From NCBI GenBank assembly GCA_018110985.1, contig JAGAWT010000003.1, positions 62,001-126,000 of the forward strand: a stretch of DNA of 64,000 bases, in the 5' to 3' direction. Both the position numbers and the translations under genes were made by a program. The notes below the pieces were generated by a model. That model saw nothing but the letters and a program-made list of their open reading frames with translations, searched no databases and was not told the origin of the DNA. This document shows positions 50,014-58,468 of this stretch, piece after piece (position 1 is the stretch's first letter; the number at the start of each line of letters is the position of its first letter). This DNA is from Oscillospiraceae bacterium (GTDB lineage Bacteria; Bacillota; Clostridia; Oscillospirales; Ruminococcaceae).

Positions 50014-51581
50014 CAGAATCTGAAATACAGAAAGGGGTTATAGCTCGATGTAGCTATGTTGCAGGTGCAGAGGAAAAGCGCAGCCATTTCAGCCAGGGTG
50101 ACGAACACGGTTTTAAGAGTATCGCCGGCAACCGCACTTTTCACCATGGTCTTCAGTTTGCGGTACAGCCTTGTTTTCGGCATAAAAGCCTTCAGGCGTG
50201 ATACTATGTCCGTAGATGCGGCTATGCAGACGATAAGCACCAATGCGTAGTTTTTCAGCAGGTAGAGGAAATGCTCATCTGCAAGTGGAGTGCCAAACAA
50301 TGCGCCGAAATACGCAAAGGCATCGTGAAGAGAATCAGTTTCAAAGAACACCCAGCCTATTATCACCGCTGCCAGTGAATAAGCTGTACGCACACCGGAG
50401 GGCAGCTTTTCAAGGAGCTTTGAAAGGAACACTCTTTCAAGGATGATAAGCACTCCGAAGTAGATGCCCCACAGCACAAAATTCCAGGAGGCGCCGTGCC
50501 ACAGTCCCGTCAGCCCCCAGACTATCATCAGGTTGATGAGGGTGCGCCCCTGCCCCCTGCGGTTGCCGCCCAGAGGGATATACACATAGGACTTGAACCA
50601 TTCGCCCAGTGTCATGTGCCACCTGCGCCAGAATTCGGATACGGAGCGGGACATATAGGGGTGGTCGAAGTTTTTCGGGAACTCAAAGCCCATCATTTTG
50701 CCGAGACCCACTGCCATGTCGGAGTAGCCCGAAAAATCGAAGTAGATCTGCAATGTGAAGGCGATTATCCCCAGCCATGCGGTGAGGGCGGGGAGGGATG
50801 AAAAGTCCTCTCCCTTGACTGTGCTCCACAAAGAGCCTATATTGTTTGCCAGCAGCACCTTTTTTGAAAGACCCTTTACGAATATCCCTATCCCCTCATA
50901 TACCTTTCCGGGGGTCACGGTCCTGTCACACAGTTCCTTTTCAACGTGTTCGTACCGCACTATGGGACCTGCCACTATCTGCGGGAAAAGGGTCACATAG
51001 GCAGCGAATTTCAGCAGGCTTTTCTGCACCTTTATCTTTCTCATGTACAGGTCTATGGTATAGGACATGGACTGAAAGGTGTAGAAGGAGATGCCTATGG
51101 GAAGGTGTACCCTCTTTTCGTCAAGGTGAAGAGGGAAAACCGAATTGAGCGCCTTGTTCACGGAAAGCACCGGATTGCCGAGCTGTGTTCCCGCAGCGGA
51201 ATTTATGCTGTCTATCAGAAAGTCGGAATACTTGAATAACCCCAGCAGCCCCAGGTTCATGCACACAGAGACTATCAGGCACAGCCTGCGGATGTCCTGC
51301 CTGTCGTCGTACTTGTCCATAAAGCGGCCGGCAGTGTAGTCTATGGCGGTGGAGATCAGCATCAGGATCACATAGAAGGGCTCGCCCCAGGCGTAGAATA
51401 TACATCCCGAAACGAATATCAGCAGGTTGCGGGCATTTATCCCCCGTGATGCCTCCGTCACCTCTATGCGGCGGCTGCCGATATCAAGGGCAAACTCACA
51501 CTTTATCCTTCCTGCGGCAAGGTACAGCAGAAAGAACAGGGGGATGAAAAAGTAGAGAAAAGCAAGCTGGGAAAAGACCAT
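50013..51581 (-). CDS. MBOAT-family membrane O-acyltransferase (AlgI-like)
   Basis: The 522 residues have about ten membrane segments and the MBOAT features FPQIVAGPIVRYEHV, SVSEFWRRWHMTLGEWFKSYVYIPLGGNR and the catalytic His in GLTGLWHGASWNF. AlgI and DltB relatives add acyl groups (often acetyl) to exported polysaccharides or teichoic acids outside the membrane. No AlgJ/DltD-like partner is adjacent. The gene starts 5 bases after prfB and shares its promoter. An unusual middle insert of about 20 residues (LDIGSRRIEVTEASRGINAR) lies near the N-terminus. Confidence 0.9.
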   Translation of the reverse strand: MVFSQLAFLYFFIPLFFLLYLAAGRIKCEFALDIGSRRIEVTEASRGINARNLLIFVSGCIFYAWGEPFYVILMLISTAIDYTAGRFMDKYDDRQDIRRLCLIVSVCMNLGLLGLFKYSDFLIDSINSAAGTQLGNPVLSVNKALNSVFPLHLDEKRVHLPIGISFYTFQSMSYTIDLYMRKIKVQKSLLKFAAYVTLFPQIVAGPIVRYEHVEKELCDRTVTPGKVYEGIGIFVKGLSKKVLLANNIGSLWSTVKGEDFSSLPALTAWLGIIAFTLQIYFDFSGYSDMAVGLGKMMGFEFPKNFDHPYMSRSVSEFWRRWHMTLGEWFKSYVYIPLGGNRRGQGRTLINLMIVWGLTGLWHGASWNFVLWGIYFGVLIILERVFLSKLLEKLPSGVRTAYSLAAVIIGWVFFETDSLHDAFAYFGALFGTPLADEHFLYLLKNYALVLIVCIAASTDIVSRLKAFMPKTRLYRKLKTMVKSAVAGDTLKTVFVTLAEMAALFLCTCNIATSSYNPFLYFRF

Positions 51582-51586
51582 CGCTT

Positions 51587-52711
51587 TTACAGCTCTCCGT
51601 GGGAAAGTGCGGTAAGGTAGGCGTTTATAAAGCCGTCCAGATCACCGTCCATTACTGCGTTCACGTTGCCGTTTTCAAAATTGGTGCGGTGATCCTTTAC
51701 AAGGGTGTAGGGCATGAAGGTGTAGGAACGTATCTGTGCGCCCCAAGCTATCTCCTTTTTTACGCCCTTTATGTCCTCTATCTTTTCAAGGTGCTCCCTT
51801 TCCTTTATCTCAGCCAGCTTTGAGACCAGCATTTTCATGGCGTAGTCCTTGTTCTGGTACTGGGAGCGCTGTGTCTGGCAGGATACAACTATTCCCGTAG
51901 GCTTATGAGTGAGCCTTACTGCGGAGGAGGTCTTGTTTACCTTCTGTCCGCCCGCACCGGAAGCACGGTAAAAGTCTATCTCCAAGTCTTCCGGGCGGAT
52001 CTCTATGTTGAGATCGGCTTCGCCTATTTCGGGCATTACCTCCAGTGACGCAAAGGAGGTCTGTCTTCTGCCGGAGGCATCAAAGGGAGATATGCGCACA
52101 AGGCGGTGTACCCCTGTTTCACTTTTGAGGAAGCCGTAGGCATTGGTGCCTTCAATGAGTATGGATGCGGATTTTATCCCCGCTTCATCGCCGTCGAGGT
52201 AATCAAGGGTCGTAACCTTGAAATCATGTCTTTCAGCCCAGCGGTTGTACATCCTGAAAAGCATCTGTGCCCAGTCCTGAGCCTCCGTTCCGCCGGCGCC
52301 GGGGTGGAATGAGATGATGGCGTTGTTGGCATCGTATTCTCCCGTTAGCAGGGTAGTGAGCCTTGTGGTCTCCAAAGCGGAGCGGAACTTTTCAGCCTCG
52401 CCTCTCAGCTCTGCTATTGTCCCCTCATCCTCCTCGTTGCCCTCCTCAACGGTGAGCTCTATCATGGTGATGGTGTCCTCCAGCAGGTCGTTGAGCTTTT
52501 TGTAGTTTGCTATGGAGGCTTCGTCCTTCTTTATCTGCTGCATCACCTTCTGTGACGCCTCCAGATCGTCCCAGAAGCCGTCCTGTGCGGACTTCTCCTG
52601 CAGCTCGGCTATCTCCGCTTTGAGCCTGTCTATATCCAGTATTTTGTAAAGCTCGGTCATATCCTTGCGGTAGCCTTCAAGTTCAAGTCTGAGTTCATCA
52701 AGTAAAAGCAT
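51587..52711 (-). CDS. prfB: Peptide chain release factor 2, without programmed frameshift
   Basis: RF2 ends translation at UGA and UAA. The 374 residues hold the codon-recognition SPF (RISPFDASGRRQTSFA) and the GGQ loop (SGAGGQKVNKTSSAVRLTH). In most bacteria the gene has an in-frame UGA near codon 25 that requires a +1 shift; here the matching region reads ILDIDRLKAEI with ordinary codons (CTG GAT), so the control is absent. The ATG at 52711 has GAGGAT upstream and lies 40 bases after a predicted start of transcription; the longer frame from 52786 starts inside the -35 box. Confidence 0.93.
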   Translation of the reverse strand: MLLLDELRLELEGYRKDMTELYKILDIDRLKAEIAELQEKSAQDGFWDDLEASQKVMQQIKKDEASIANYKKLNDLLEDTITMIELTVEEGNEEDEGTIAELRGEAEKFRSALETTRLTTLLTGEYDANNAIISFHPGAGGTEAQDWAQMLFRMYNRWAERHDFKVTTLDYLDGDEAGIKSASILIEGTNAYGFLKSETGVHRLVRISPFDASGRRQTSFASLEVMPEIGEADLNIEIRPEDLEIDFYRASGAGGQKVNKTSSAVRLTHKPTGIVVSCQTQRSQYQNKDYAMKMLVSKLAEIKEREHLEKIEDIKGVKKEIAWGAQIRSYTFMPYTLVKDHRTNFENGNVNAVMDGDLDGFINAYLTALSHGEL

Positions 52712-52757
52712 ATATTTATCCTCATTTTCTCGGTGGTCAAATGTACATACAAATTTA

Positions 52758-52786
52758 AGTATAAAGGAAAAATCCCGCTGTGTCAA
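52758..52786 (-). promoter_or_regulatory. Promoter of the prfB-MBOAT unit
   Basis: On the minus strand TTGACA (52781-52786), 17 bases, TATACT (52758-52763), about 40 bases before the prfB start. Confidence 0.8.
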
Positions 52787-52868
52787 TAGTAATTTTCACA
52801 AAACTGGGGCGATAACGGAGTTTTTTTTATCTTTGCGGCACGGAGCGTATATCTGTATTCATAAAGTA

Positions 52869-52898
52869 TTGACAAATCCCCTTGATATGTGGTAAAAT
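52869..52898 (+). promoter_or_regulatory. Promoter of the ppa operon
   Basis: TTGACA (52869-52874), 18 bases, TAAAAT (52893-52898), about 42 bases before the ppa start. It diverges from the prfB promoter. Confidence 0.75.
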
Positions 52899-52939
52899 CA
52901 TAGTGTGTTTCGTCATTTTCTTGCAAAGGAGTTCTTTTT

Positions 52940-53482
52940 ATGAATATATGGCACGATATAGAGCCCGACAGGATAACCAAGGACAATTTCTACGCTGTTA
53001 TAGAGATACCCAAGGGCAGCAAGATGAAGTATGAGCTGGACAAGAAAACAGGTCTCCTGCGCCTTGACAGAGTGCTCTACACATCTACCCACTATCCCTC
53101 CAACTACGGCTTCATACCCCGCACCTATGCAGAGGACGGAGACCCTCTCGATGTGCTGGTGATGTGCTCTGAACCCATAAATTCCCTTGCTCTTGTGCGC
53201 TGCTACCCCATAGGGGTCATATCCATGCTGGATAACGGCGCAAAGGACGACAAGATAATCGCCATCCCCTTTGACGATCCCACCTATAACGGCTACACGG
53301 ATATAAGCGAGCTGCCCCGCCACAGATTTGACGAGATGAGCCACTTTTTCAGCATCTACAAGCAGCTTGAGGGCAAGGAAACGGTGATAGACGAGATAAA
53401 GGACTGCAATGCTGCCATAGAGATAGTCGAAAGGTGCATAAACCGCTATGTGGAATACTTCTGCAAGGCAAGAGAGAGGTAG
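52940..53482 (+). CDS. ppa: Soluble inorganic pyrophosphatase (family I)
   Basis: It hydrolyses pyrophosphate to phosphate in the cytoplasm and drives biosynthetic reactions. The 180 residues include AVIEIPKGSKMKYELDKKTG (active-site Glu and Lys), YPSNYGFIPRTYAEDGDPLDVLV (the DxDPxD metal cluster) and DDKIIAIPFDDP. Firmicutes often use the manganese family II enzyme instead, so the family I type is worth noting. The ATG follows AAAGGAG. It is the first gene of a long operon through 61.1 kb. Confidence 0.93.
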   Translation: MNIWHDIEPDRITKDNFYAVIEIPKGSKMKYELDKKTGLLRLDRVLYTSTHYPSNYGFIPRTYAEDGDPLDVLVMCSEPINSLALVRCYPIGVISMLDNGAKDDKIIAIPFDDPTYNGYTDISELPRHRFDEMSHFFSIYKQLEGKETVIDEIKDCNAAIEIVERCINRYVEYFCKARER

Positions 53483-53483
53483 T

Positions 53484-53888
53484 ATGGACTTTACAGAGCT
53501 GTATGAAACTGCCGTAGGTATGCGTTTTTTTGCATACACCCCCTACTATGATTTCAGAGTGGGTGCCGCTCTCCTGGCGGAGAACGAAAGCGGGGAAAAG
53601 CGGGTCTTTACAGGCTGCAATGTGCAGAACAGCGCCTTTGGTGCCAATATCTGCGCCGAGCATACGGCGGGAGCTAAGGCTGTGAGCGAGGGGTACAGGG
53701 TGTTCAGGGCTGTTGCCGTGGCAGGCGGCATGGGAGATGAGATCTCTGAAATGGTGCTTCCCTGCGGCGTTTGCAGGCAGTTCCTCTCGGAATTTGCCGC
53801 AGAGGGGATGAAGGTCATACTGCTGAAAGACGGCAGTCCCGCAGTGTTCACCCTTGATGAGATCTTCCCCCGTCCCTTTGCTCTATGA
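53484..53888 (+). CDS. cdd: Cytidine deaminase
   Basis: It deaminates cytidine and deoxycytidine to uridines in pyrimidine salvage. The 134 residues contain FRVGAALLAENE, GCNVQNSAFGANICAEHTAGAKAV (zinc Cys and catalytic Glu in CAE) and PCGVCRQFLSEF (PCxxC zinc site). The usual CAERxA reads CAEHTA here, a small change beside the active site. The ATG at 53484 directly follows ppa with AGAGAGG upstream; a longer frame from 53448 overlaps ppa. The stop overlaps the next gene by 4 bases. Confidence 0.92.
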   Translation: MDFTELYETAVGMRFFAYTPYYDFRVGAALLAENESGEKRVFTGCNVQNSAFGANICAEHTAGAKAVSEGYRVFRAVAVAGGMGDEISEMVLPCGVCRQFLSEFAAEGMKVILLKDGSPAVFTLDEIFPRPFAL

Positions 53889-54634
53889 GCACAAAAAGGA
53901 AAAGGATCCCCCTTCTTGACACTTTCAGAGGGGCGGCAATGTTCTATGTGGTGCTTTACCACATAATGTTTGATATCTGCTTCATATGGGGCAGGAGCGC
54001 CCCGTCCTTCCTCACTCCCGGAAATGCGGTGTTTGAGGGCTTCCATGTGTTTTTCCTCTGGGTGCTCTTCTTTGTGTCCGGGGTCTGCTCCGCCCTTTCC
54101 CGCAGCTCGCTGAAAAGGGGAGCGGTGCTCTATATCCTGGGCTACCTCATCACGGCGGGCACGGCGGTCATAATGCCCTCTGAGCTGATAGTATTCGGAG
54201 TGCTCAGCTGCTTCGGCGCCTGTATGGTCATCACATCGCTGCTGTCGCCCCTGACAGAGCGCATGGGAGACAGGAAGGTCTTTCTTGCTCCTCTGCTGTT
54301 TTTGCTGTGGTTCGTTTTCAGGCGGCTCTCCTACGGGCAGATAGACCTGCTTTTCACAAGGATCGACCTGGGGCAGACGGATATCTTCTGGCTGTATCCG
54401 CTGGGGCTCCCCGGAAAGGATTTCCGCAGTGCGGACTATTTCCCTCTCATCCCCTACATATTCATGTTCCTGTGCGGAAGGGTGCTGAGCGAAAAGGTCT
54501 GCACCCTCCTTGAGGGAAAAGAGCAGCCCATTAAAGTCATAGACCTTGCGGGGAAATACTCTTTGTGGGTGTATATCATCCATCAGCCTGTCGTAATGCT
54601 GATACTGGGGCTGATATTTGGTTTTGGGATATGA
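53885..54634 (+). CDS. HGSNAT-like membrane acyltransferase (DUF1624 family)
   Basis: The 249-residue protein has about seven membrane segments. It begins with RIPLLDTFRGAAMFYVVLYHIMFD, the N-terminal motif of the heparan-alpha-glucosaminide N-acetyltransferase (DUF1624/YeiB-like) group, with the LDxxRG and conserved His. FDICFIWG and LWVYIIHQPVV at the end fit the same family. In bacteria these proteins are thought to move acyl groups across the membrane to a surface acceptor. It overlaps cdd and rlmH by 4 bases each, so it is tightly coupled, though its role is unrelated to either. Confidence 0.78.
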   Translation: MSTKRKRIPLLDTFRGAAMFYVVLYHIMFDICFIWGRSAPSFLTPGNAVFEGFHVFFLWVLFFVSGVCSALSRSSLKRGAVLYILGYLITAGTAVIMPSELIVFGVLSCFGACMVITSLLSPLTERMGDRKVFLAPLLFLLWFVFRRLSYGQIDLLFTRIDLGQTDIFWLYPLGLPGKDFRSADYFPLIPYIFMFLCGRVLSEKVCTLLEGKEQPIKVIDLAGKYSLWVYIIHQPVVMLILGLIFGFGI

Positions 54635-55107
54635 ATATTGATCTTATATGTATGGGAAAGCTGAAGGACAAGTGGGAAAAGGATGCCTTTGCTGAATATG
54701 TGAAAAGGCTGGGAGCCTACGGCACCGTAAAGTGTACGGAGCTCAAGGAGTGCAGGCTCTCGGAATCGCCCTCACCGAAGGAGACCGAAAGGGCTCTCTG
54801 TGAGGAGGCGCAGCGCATAAGGGAGCAGATACCGAAAAACTCCGCCGTTATAGCCATGTGCATAGAGGGGAAAAAGCTGTCCTCCGAGGGCTTTGCGGAG
54901 AAGATAGAGAGCTTTTCGGGCTCATACAGCGGGATCTGTCTGGTGATAGGCTCATCCTACGGGTTATCGGAGGACTTCAAAAAGGAAGCACAGCTTCGGC
55001 TGTCAATGTCGGATATGACCTTTCCTCACCGCCTTGCACGCATAATGGCAGCAGAACAGCTTTACAGGGCATTTTCCATAAATGCGGGCTCAAAGTACCA
55101 TAAGTAG
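54631..55107 (+). CDS. rlmH: 23S rRNA pseudouridine-1915 N3-methyltransferase
   Basis: RlmH methylates pseudouridine 1915 in the ribosome's decoding-side helix 69, using S-adenosylmethionine. The 158 residues are a compact SPOUT knot with MCIEGKKLSSEGFAEKI, LVIGSSYGLSEDF and the C-terminal FPHRLARIMAAEQLYRAFSI ending in YHK, all diagnostic. The usual family form GGxxG reads GSSYG. The ATG at 54631 overlaps the previous stop (ATGA); an earlier frame from 54565 lacks a ribosome site. Confidence 0.95.
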   Translation: MNIDLICMGKLKDKWEKDAFAEYVKRLGAYGTVKCTELKECRLSESPSPKETERALCEEAQRIREQIPKNSAVIAMCIEGKKLSSEGFAEKIESFSGSYSGICLVIGSSYGLSEDFKKEAQLRLSMSDMTFPHRLARIMAAEQLYRAFSINAGSKYHK

Positions 55108-55116
55108 GGGTGTACC

Positions 55117-55755
55117 ATGAATGCTTACGAAGTTCTGGGGGTCTCTCCCCAAGCCTCCCCGGATGAGGTGAAAAAGCGCTACCGCTCTCTTGTGAAGGAA
55201 TTCCATCCCGACCTGAACCCGGGTGACGAAAAGGCAGCACAGAGGATGGCGGAGATAAACTATGCCTATGAACTGGTGAAAAGCGGGAAAGCAAAGGATT
55301 TCAAGCCGGACGGCACCTTTACCCGCAACGGGGTGGAATATTCCTACCATTATGAGGATATCTCCGACATACTCAGAAAGATGTTCGGCGTGGAGGGATA
55401 CGGGCAGGACAAGGAATTCGGGAACTATGCCTTTGTGGAAATGTACATAAAGGGCAATAACTACACCCGTGCCGCAAAGCTGCTGGACACAATGCCAAAA
55501 AACGATGCCAGATGGTTTTACTATGCGGCGCATATATACAGGCACACCGGAGACTACGAAAAAGCCATATACAACGCAAGGGCAGCTACGGTGATGGATC
55601 CTTCCAAGACAGAATACTATGTTTTTCTTGATGAGACGGAAAAAGAGTGCAGCGCCATCCTTGCGAAAAAGGAAAGGGCTGTGTGGACAAAGCGTATAAT
55701 TGCCGGAGGGCTGGCGTTTATTTTTGTTGTATATTTCCTGATGACACTGCTATAA
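55117..55755 (+). CDS. Membrane-anchored J-domain protein
   Basis: Residues 1-60 form a J domain (YEVLGVSPQASPDEVKKRYRSLVKEFHPDLN, with the HPD motif) that stimulates DnaK ATPase. A middle part with a TPR-like element (RAAKLLDTMPKNDARWFYYAAHIYRHTGDYEKAIYNARAA) follows. A C-terminal membrane segment (about 192-210, GLAFIFVVYFLMTLL) anchors it with the J domain inside. It lacks the Gly/Phe and zinc-finger parts of DnaJ, so it is a specialised co-chaperone. It lies 9 bases after rlmH. Confidence 0.88.
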   Translation: MNAYEVLGVSPQASPDEVKKRYRSLVKEFHPDLNPGDEKAAQRMAEINYAYELVKSGKAKDFKPDGTFTRNGVEYSYHYEDISDILRKMFGVEGYGQDKEFGNYAFVEMYIKGNNYTRAAKLLDTMPKNDARWFYYAAHIYRHTGDYEKAIYNARAATVMDPSKTEYYVFLDETEKECSAILAKKERAVWTKRIIAGGLAFIFVVYFLMTLL

Positions 55756-55775
55756 CATGGAGAGAAGAAGAACTT

Positions 55776-56402
55776 ATGGGTAACACGAACAACGTAAAGG
55801 TAAAGATAGCCGGGCATGACTATAATCTGTGGACCGACGATTCACCGGAGTATCTTGAAAAAATAGCGCAGAGAGCAGATTTTGAACTTCGGCGCATAAT
55901 GCACGACAATCCGGGCTTCGGCATACAGAATGCCTCTGTGATAACTGCGCTTATGGCTTATGATGAGGCGGAAAAAACGAACCTTACGGTGGAAAATATG
56001 CGCTCTCAGATGGCAAGCTATGTAAACGACGCTGCAAAGTCCCGTTCCGCAAAGGAAAGGTTTTTCAAGAAGAACGTGGAGCTTGAAGCCGAAAATGACA
56101 GGCTTTCCAAGGAAAACAAGCAGCTCAGAAAAAGGATAGAGGAACTGGAAAAGCAGCTCTCGCCCTTTATGGGGGAGCAGCTGTCTCTGGCGGATGATGA
56201 GGAAGAGACTGTCAGGGAAGAGGCAGCACCCGCCGAGACCGTGACGGAGGAGGAAAAGGATGTTCCCCCCGAAAAGACCGGGGAGCCTGAACAGGAACAA
56301 AAGGCCGCCGAGGAGCCGGAAACGGCAGAGGAAATAAGCCTTGAAGAGGATAACGGCTATCCCGCTGCAAAGCGCAGGAACACCAAGAAGAAAAAGAGAT
56401 GA
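55776..56402 (+). CDS. zapA: Cell division protein ZapA with coiled coil and acidic tail
   Basis: Residues 5-100 match ZapA (VKVKIAGHDYNLWTDDSPEYLEKIAQ, then ALMAYDEAEK), which binds and bundles FtsZ at mid-cell. A coiled coil (about 85-130, ENDRLSKENKQLRKRIEELEKQL) follows, then an Ala/Glu/Pro-rich tail of 75 residues ending in KKKKR. Typical ZapA has about 85-110 residues, so the tail roughly doubles it. The ATG at 55776 has AGAAGAAG upstream; the longer frame overlaps the J-protein gene. The stop overlaps the U32 gene (ATGA), a common zapA-U32 order in Firmicutes. Confidence 0.88.
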   Translation: MGNTNNVKVKIAGHDYNLWTDDSPEYLEKIAQRADFELRRIMHDNPGFGIQNASVITALMAYDEAEKTNLTVENMRSQMASYVNDAAKSRSAKERFFKKNVELEAENDRLSKENKQLRKRIEELEKQLSPFMGEQLSLADDEEETVREEAAPAETVTEEEKDVPPEKTGEPEQEQKAAEEPETAEEISLEEDNGYPAAKRRNTKKKKR

Positions 56403-58396
56403 CCCCGGAGATACTTGCCCCCTGCGGCGGTAAGGACAGTATCCTTTCTGCTGTGAACGGGGGAGCAGATGCGGTCTATATAGGCGGCAAGAGCTTTTCC
56501 GCAAGAGCCTCCGCCAAGAATTTCAGCCATGAGGAAATGGCTGAGGCAGTACGCTTCTGTCACCTGCACGGGGTAAAGGTGTACAGAGCCATGAACACCG
56601 TCCTTTTTGACAGTGAAAGGGCAGAGTTTGCGGATGAGGTGAGATTTTGCGCCGAGATCGGCTTTGACGGCCTTATCATACAGGACATAGGCGCTCTTGC
56701 GCTGGCTGCCTCCCTGTGTGACATACCTCTCCATGCCTCGACCCAGATGACCGTTGCCTGTCCCTCCGGGGCAAGGCTGGCGCTTCTCATCGGGTGCAGA
56801 AGGGTGGTAGCTGCACGGGAGCTGGACATAAGGCAGATAAAGAAAATGGCAGAGACGGCTCCCACTGAGGTATTTGTCCACGGTGCCCAGTGTATGTGCC
56901 TTTCGGGGCAGTGCTATATGTCAGCCATGATAGGCGGGCGCTCCGCCAACAGGGGTTGCTGTGCCCAGAGCTGCCGTCTTCCCTTTTCAAAGGGAAAAAG
57001 GTTCAGAGAGGGAGAATATGCCCTTTCTCTGAAGGATCTTTCCTTTATAGGGGATATGGATGAGCTTGTAAGTGCAGGGGTCGTGTCCCTTAAAATAGAG
57101 GGCAGGATGAAGTCACCCGAATACACCTATGAGGCTGCAAGAGCGGTATCAAAGGCTTTGAACGGCGAATACACTGCCGAGGACGAAAAAAGACTGGCAG
57201 CGGTGTTTTCAAGGCAGGGCTTTACCGACGGCTACCTGCACGGCAGGGTAGGCCGGGAAATGTTCGGCAGGCGCACCTATGAGGATGTGAATGCGGTCAG
57301 GGAGAAAAGCACTGCTGAGCCTGTGCCTGAAAAAAAGGCAGGCACGGTGGACTTTGATATGAGCATAAAGGAAAATGAGCCTGTTTCCCTGAGGGCAACT
57401 GTCCGTGAAAAGGGGATATCCGCAAGTGTCAGGGGAGATGTCCCTCAGAGGGCTGTGAGCCGTTCCATTACGGCTGAGGATGCAGCTGCGGCACTTTCCA
57501 AAACCGGAGGCACTGCCTTTGAAGCAGGGGATATCCGGGCTGATACCGAGGAGGGGCTGTTCCTCCCCAGAGCCGCACTGAACGACATCAGGCGAAAGGC
57601 TATCGGAGAGCTTGAGGAAAAGCTGATAAGGCTGAACACTCCGGTATACACTCTCAGAGAAAAGGATATCACGGCGGCGGACAGGAAGCCTCAGCCTATG
57701 GAATACCGTTACTATGCGGAAAATGCAGGGGAAGCAGAAAAAGCCCGTGACTTTGACAGGGTGCTGATACCTCTGGATGAATGTGCAGGGTGCAGCCTCG
57801 ATCCCTCAAAGCTCATAGCTGTACTTCCCTCTCTTTTTGACAGGGAGGAAAGTGTGGCTGAGAGCATTGAAAAAGCTGTGAAAATGGGGATAATGTCCTT
57901 CTGGGCGGAAAACTTTTCCTGTCTTGGAGTGCTTGTTTTCCTGAGGGAGAGGCTCCCGGGGATAAATATACACACGGGACAGGGGCTCAATGTGACAAAT
58001 TCCCTTTCGGCAGAGAAGCTGCGGGAACTGGGGGTACAGGATGTGCTCCTTTCCATGGAGATGAAGCTCACACAGATAAGGGGGATGAAGAAGCCCCTGC
58101 CCGCAGGTCTGTTCGTGTACGGCAGACCCGTGCTCATGACTATGAGGAACCACCCCGGAGACAGGATGCTTACCGACAGGACGGGCAGAACCTTTGAGGT
58201 GGCAGACCGGGGCTATTATTCAAATATATACAACTGTGACACCATCGACATAATACAAAAGGCAAAGGATCTGGGGCTTTCCTACCTGCTTGCGAGGGAC
58301 GGGGAGCCGTCGGAAGTGCTCAGAGCTCTGAAAAGCGGTGAGAGCCGCAGCGGAAAAGGCTTTACCAACGGGCTTTATATCAGAGGGATAGTTTAG
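56399..58396 (+). CDS. Peptidase U32 family protein with DUF3656 (RlhA/TrhP-like)
   Basis: The 665 residues begin with EILAPCGGKDSILSAVNGGADAVYIGG and contain the U32 signature EVFVHGAQCMCLSGQCYMS, then NRGCCAQSCR, whose cysteines hold an iron-sulphur cluster. The second half (about 340-660) is DUF3656. Despite the peptidase name, studied members (RlhA, TrhP) hydroxylate rRNA or tRNA bases in combination with prephenate-derived or other cofactors. It is coupled to zapA by a 4-base overlap. The exact RNA target is not shown. Confidence 0.88.
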   Translation: MTPEILAPCGGKDSILSAVNGGADAVYIGGKSFSARASAKNFSHEEMAEAVRFCHLHGVKVYRAMNTVLFDSERAEFADEVRFCAEIGFDGLIIQDIGALALAASLCDIPLHASTQMTVACPSGARLALLIGCRRVVAARELDIRQIKKMAETAPTEVFVHGAQCMCLSGQCYMSAMIGGRSANRGCCAQSCRLPFSKGKRFREGEYALSLKDLSFIGDMDELVSAGVVSLKIEGRMKSPEYTYEAARAVSKALNGEYTAEDEKRLAAVFSRQGFTDGYLHGRVGREMFGRRTYEDVNAVREKSTAEPVPEKKAGTVDFDMSIKENEPVSLRATVREKGISASVRGDVPQRAVSRSITAEDAAAALSKTGGTAFEAGDIRADTEEGLFLPRAALNDIRRKAIGELEEKLIRLNTPVYTLREKDITAADRKPQPMEYRYYAENAGEAEKARDFDRVLIPLDECAGCSLDPSKLIAVLPSLFDREESVAESIEKAVKMGIMSFWAENFSCLGVLVFLRERLPGINIHTGQGLNVTNSLSAEKLRELGVQDVLLSMEMKLTQIRGMKKPLPAGLFVYGRPVLMTMRNHPGDRMLTDRTGRTFEVADRGYYSNIYNCDTIDIIQKAKDLGLSYLLARDGEPSEVLRALKSGESRSGKGFTNGLYIRGIV

Positions 58397-58468
58397 GTAT
58401 ACGGTCTCTTTGCCATTGCGGGAAGCAGGCCGTCTGCGGAAAATATCAAACAGGGAGAGGAAAGGAAA

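Noticed and set aside
52712-52786. A 25-codon upstream extension of prfB that might be the first part of a programmed-frameshift gene
   Set aside because: It starts inside the -35 box of the predicted promoter and is in the same frame with no UGA; there is no frameshift site.
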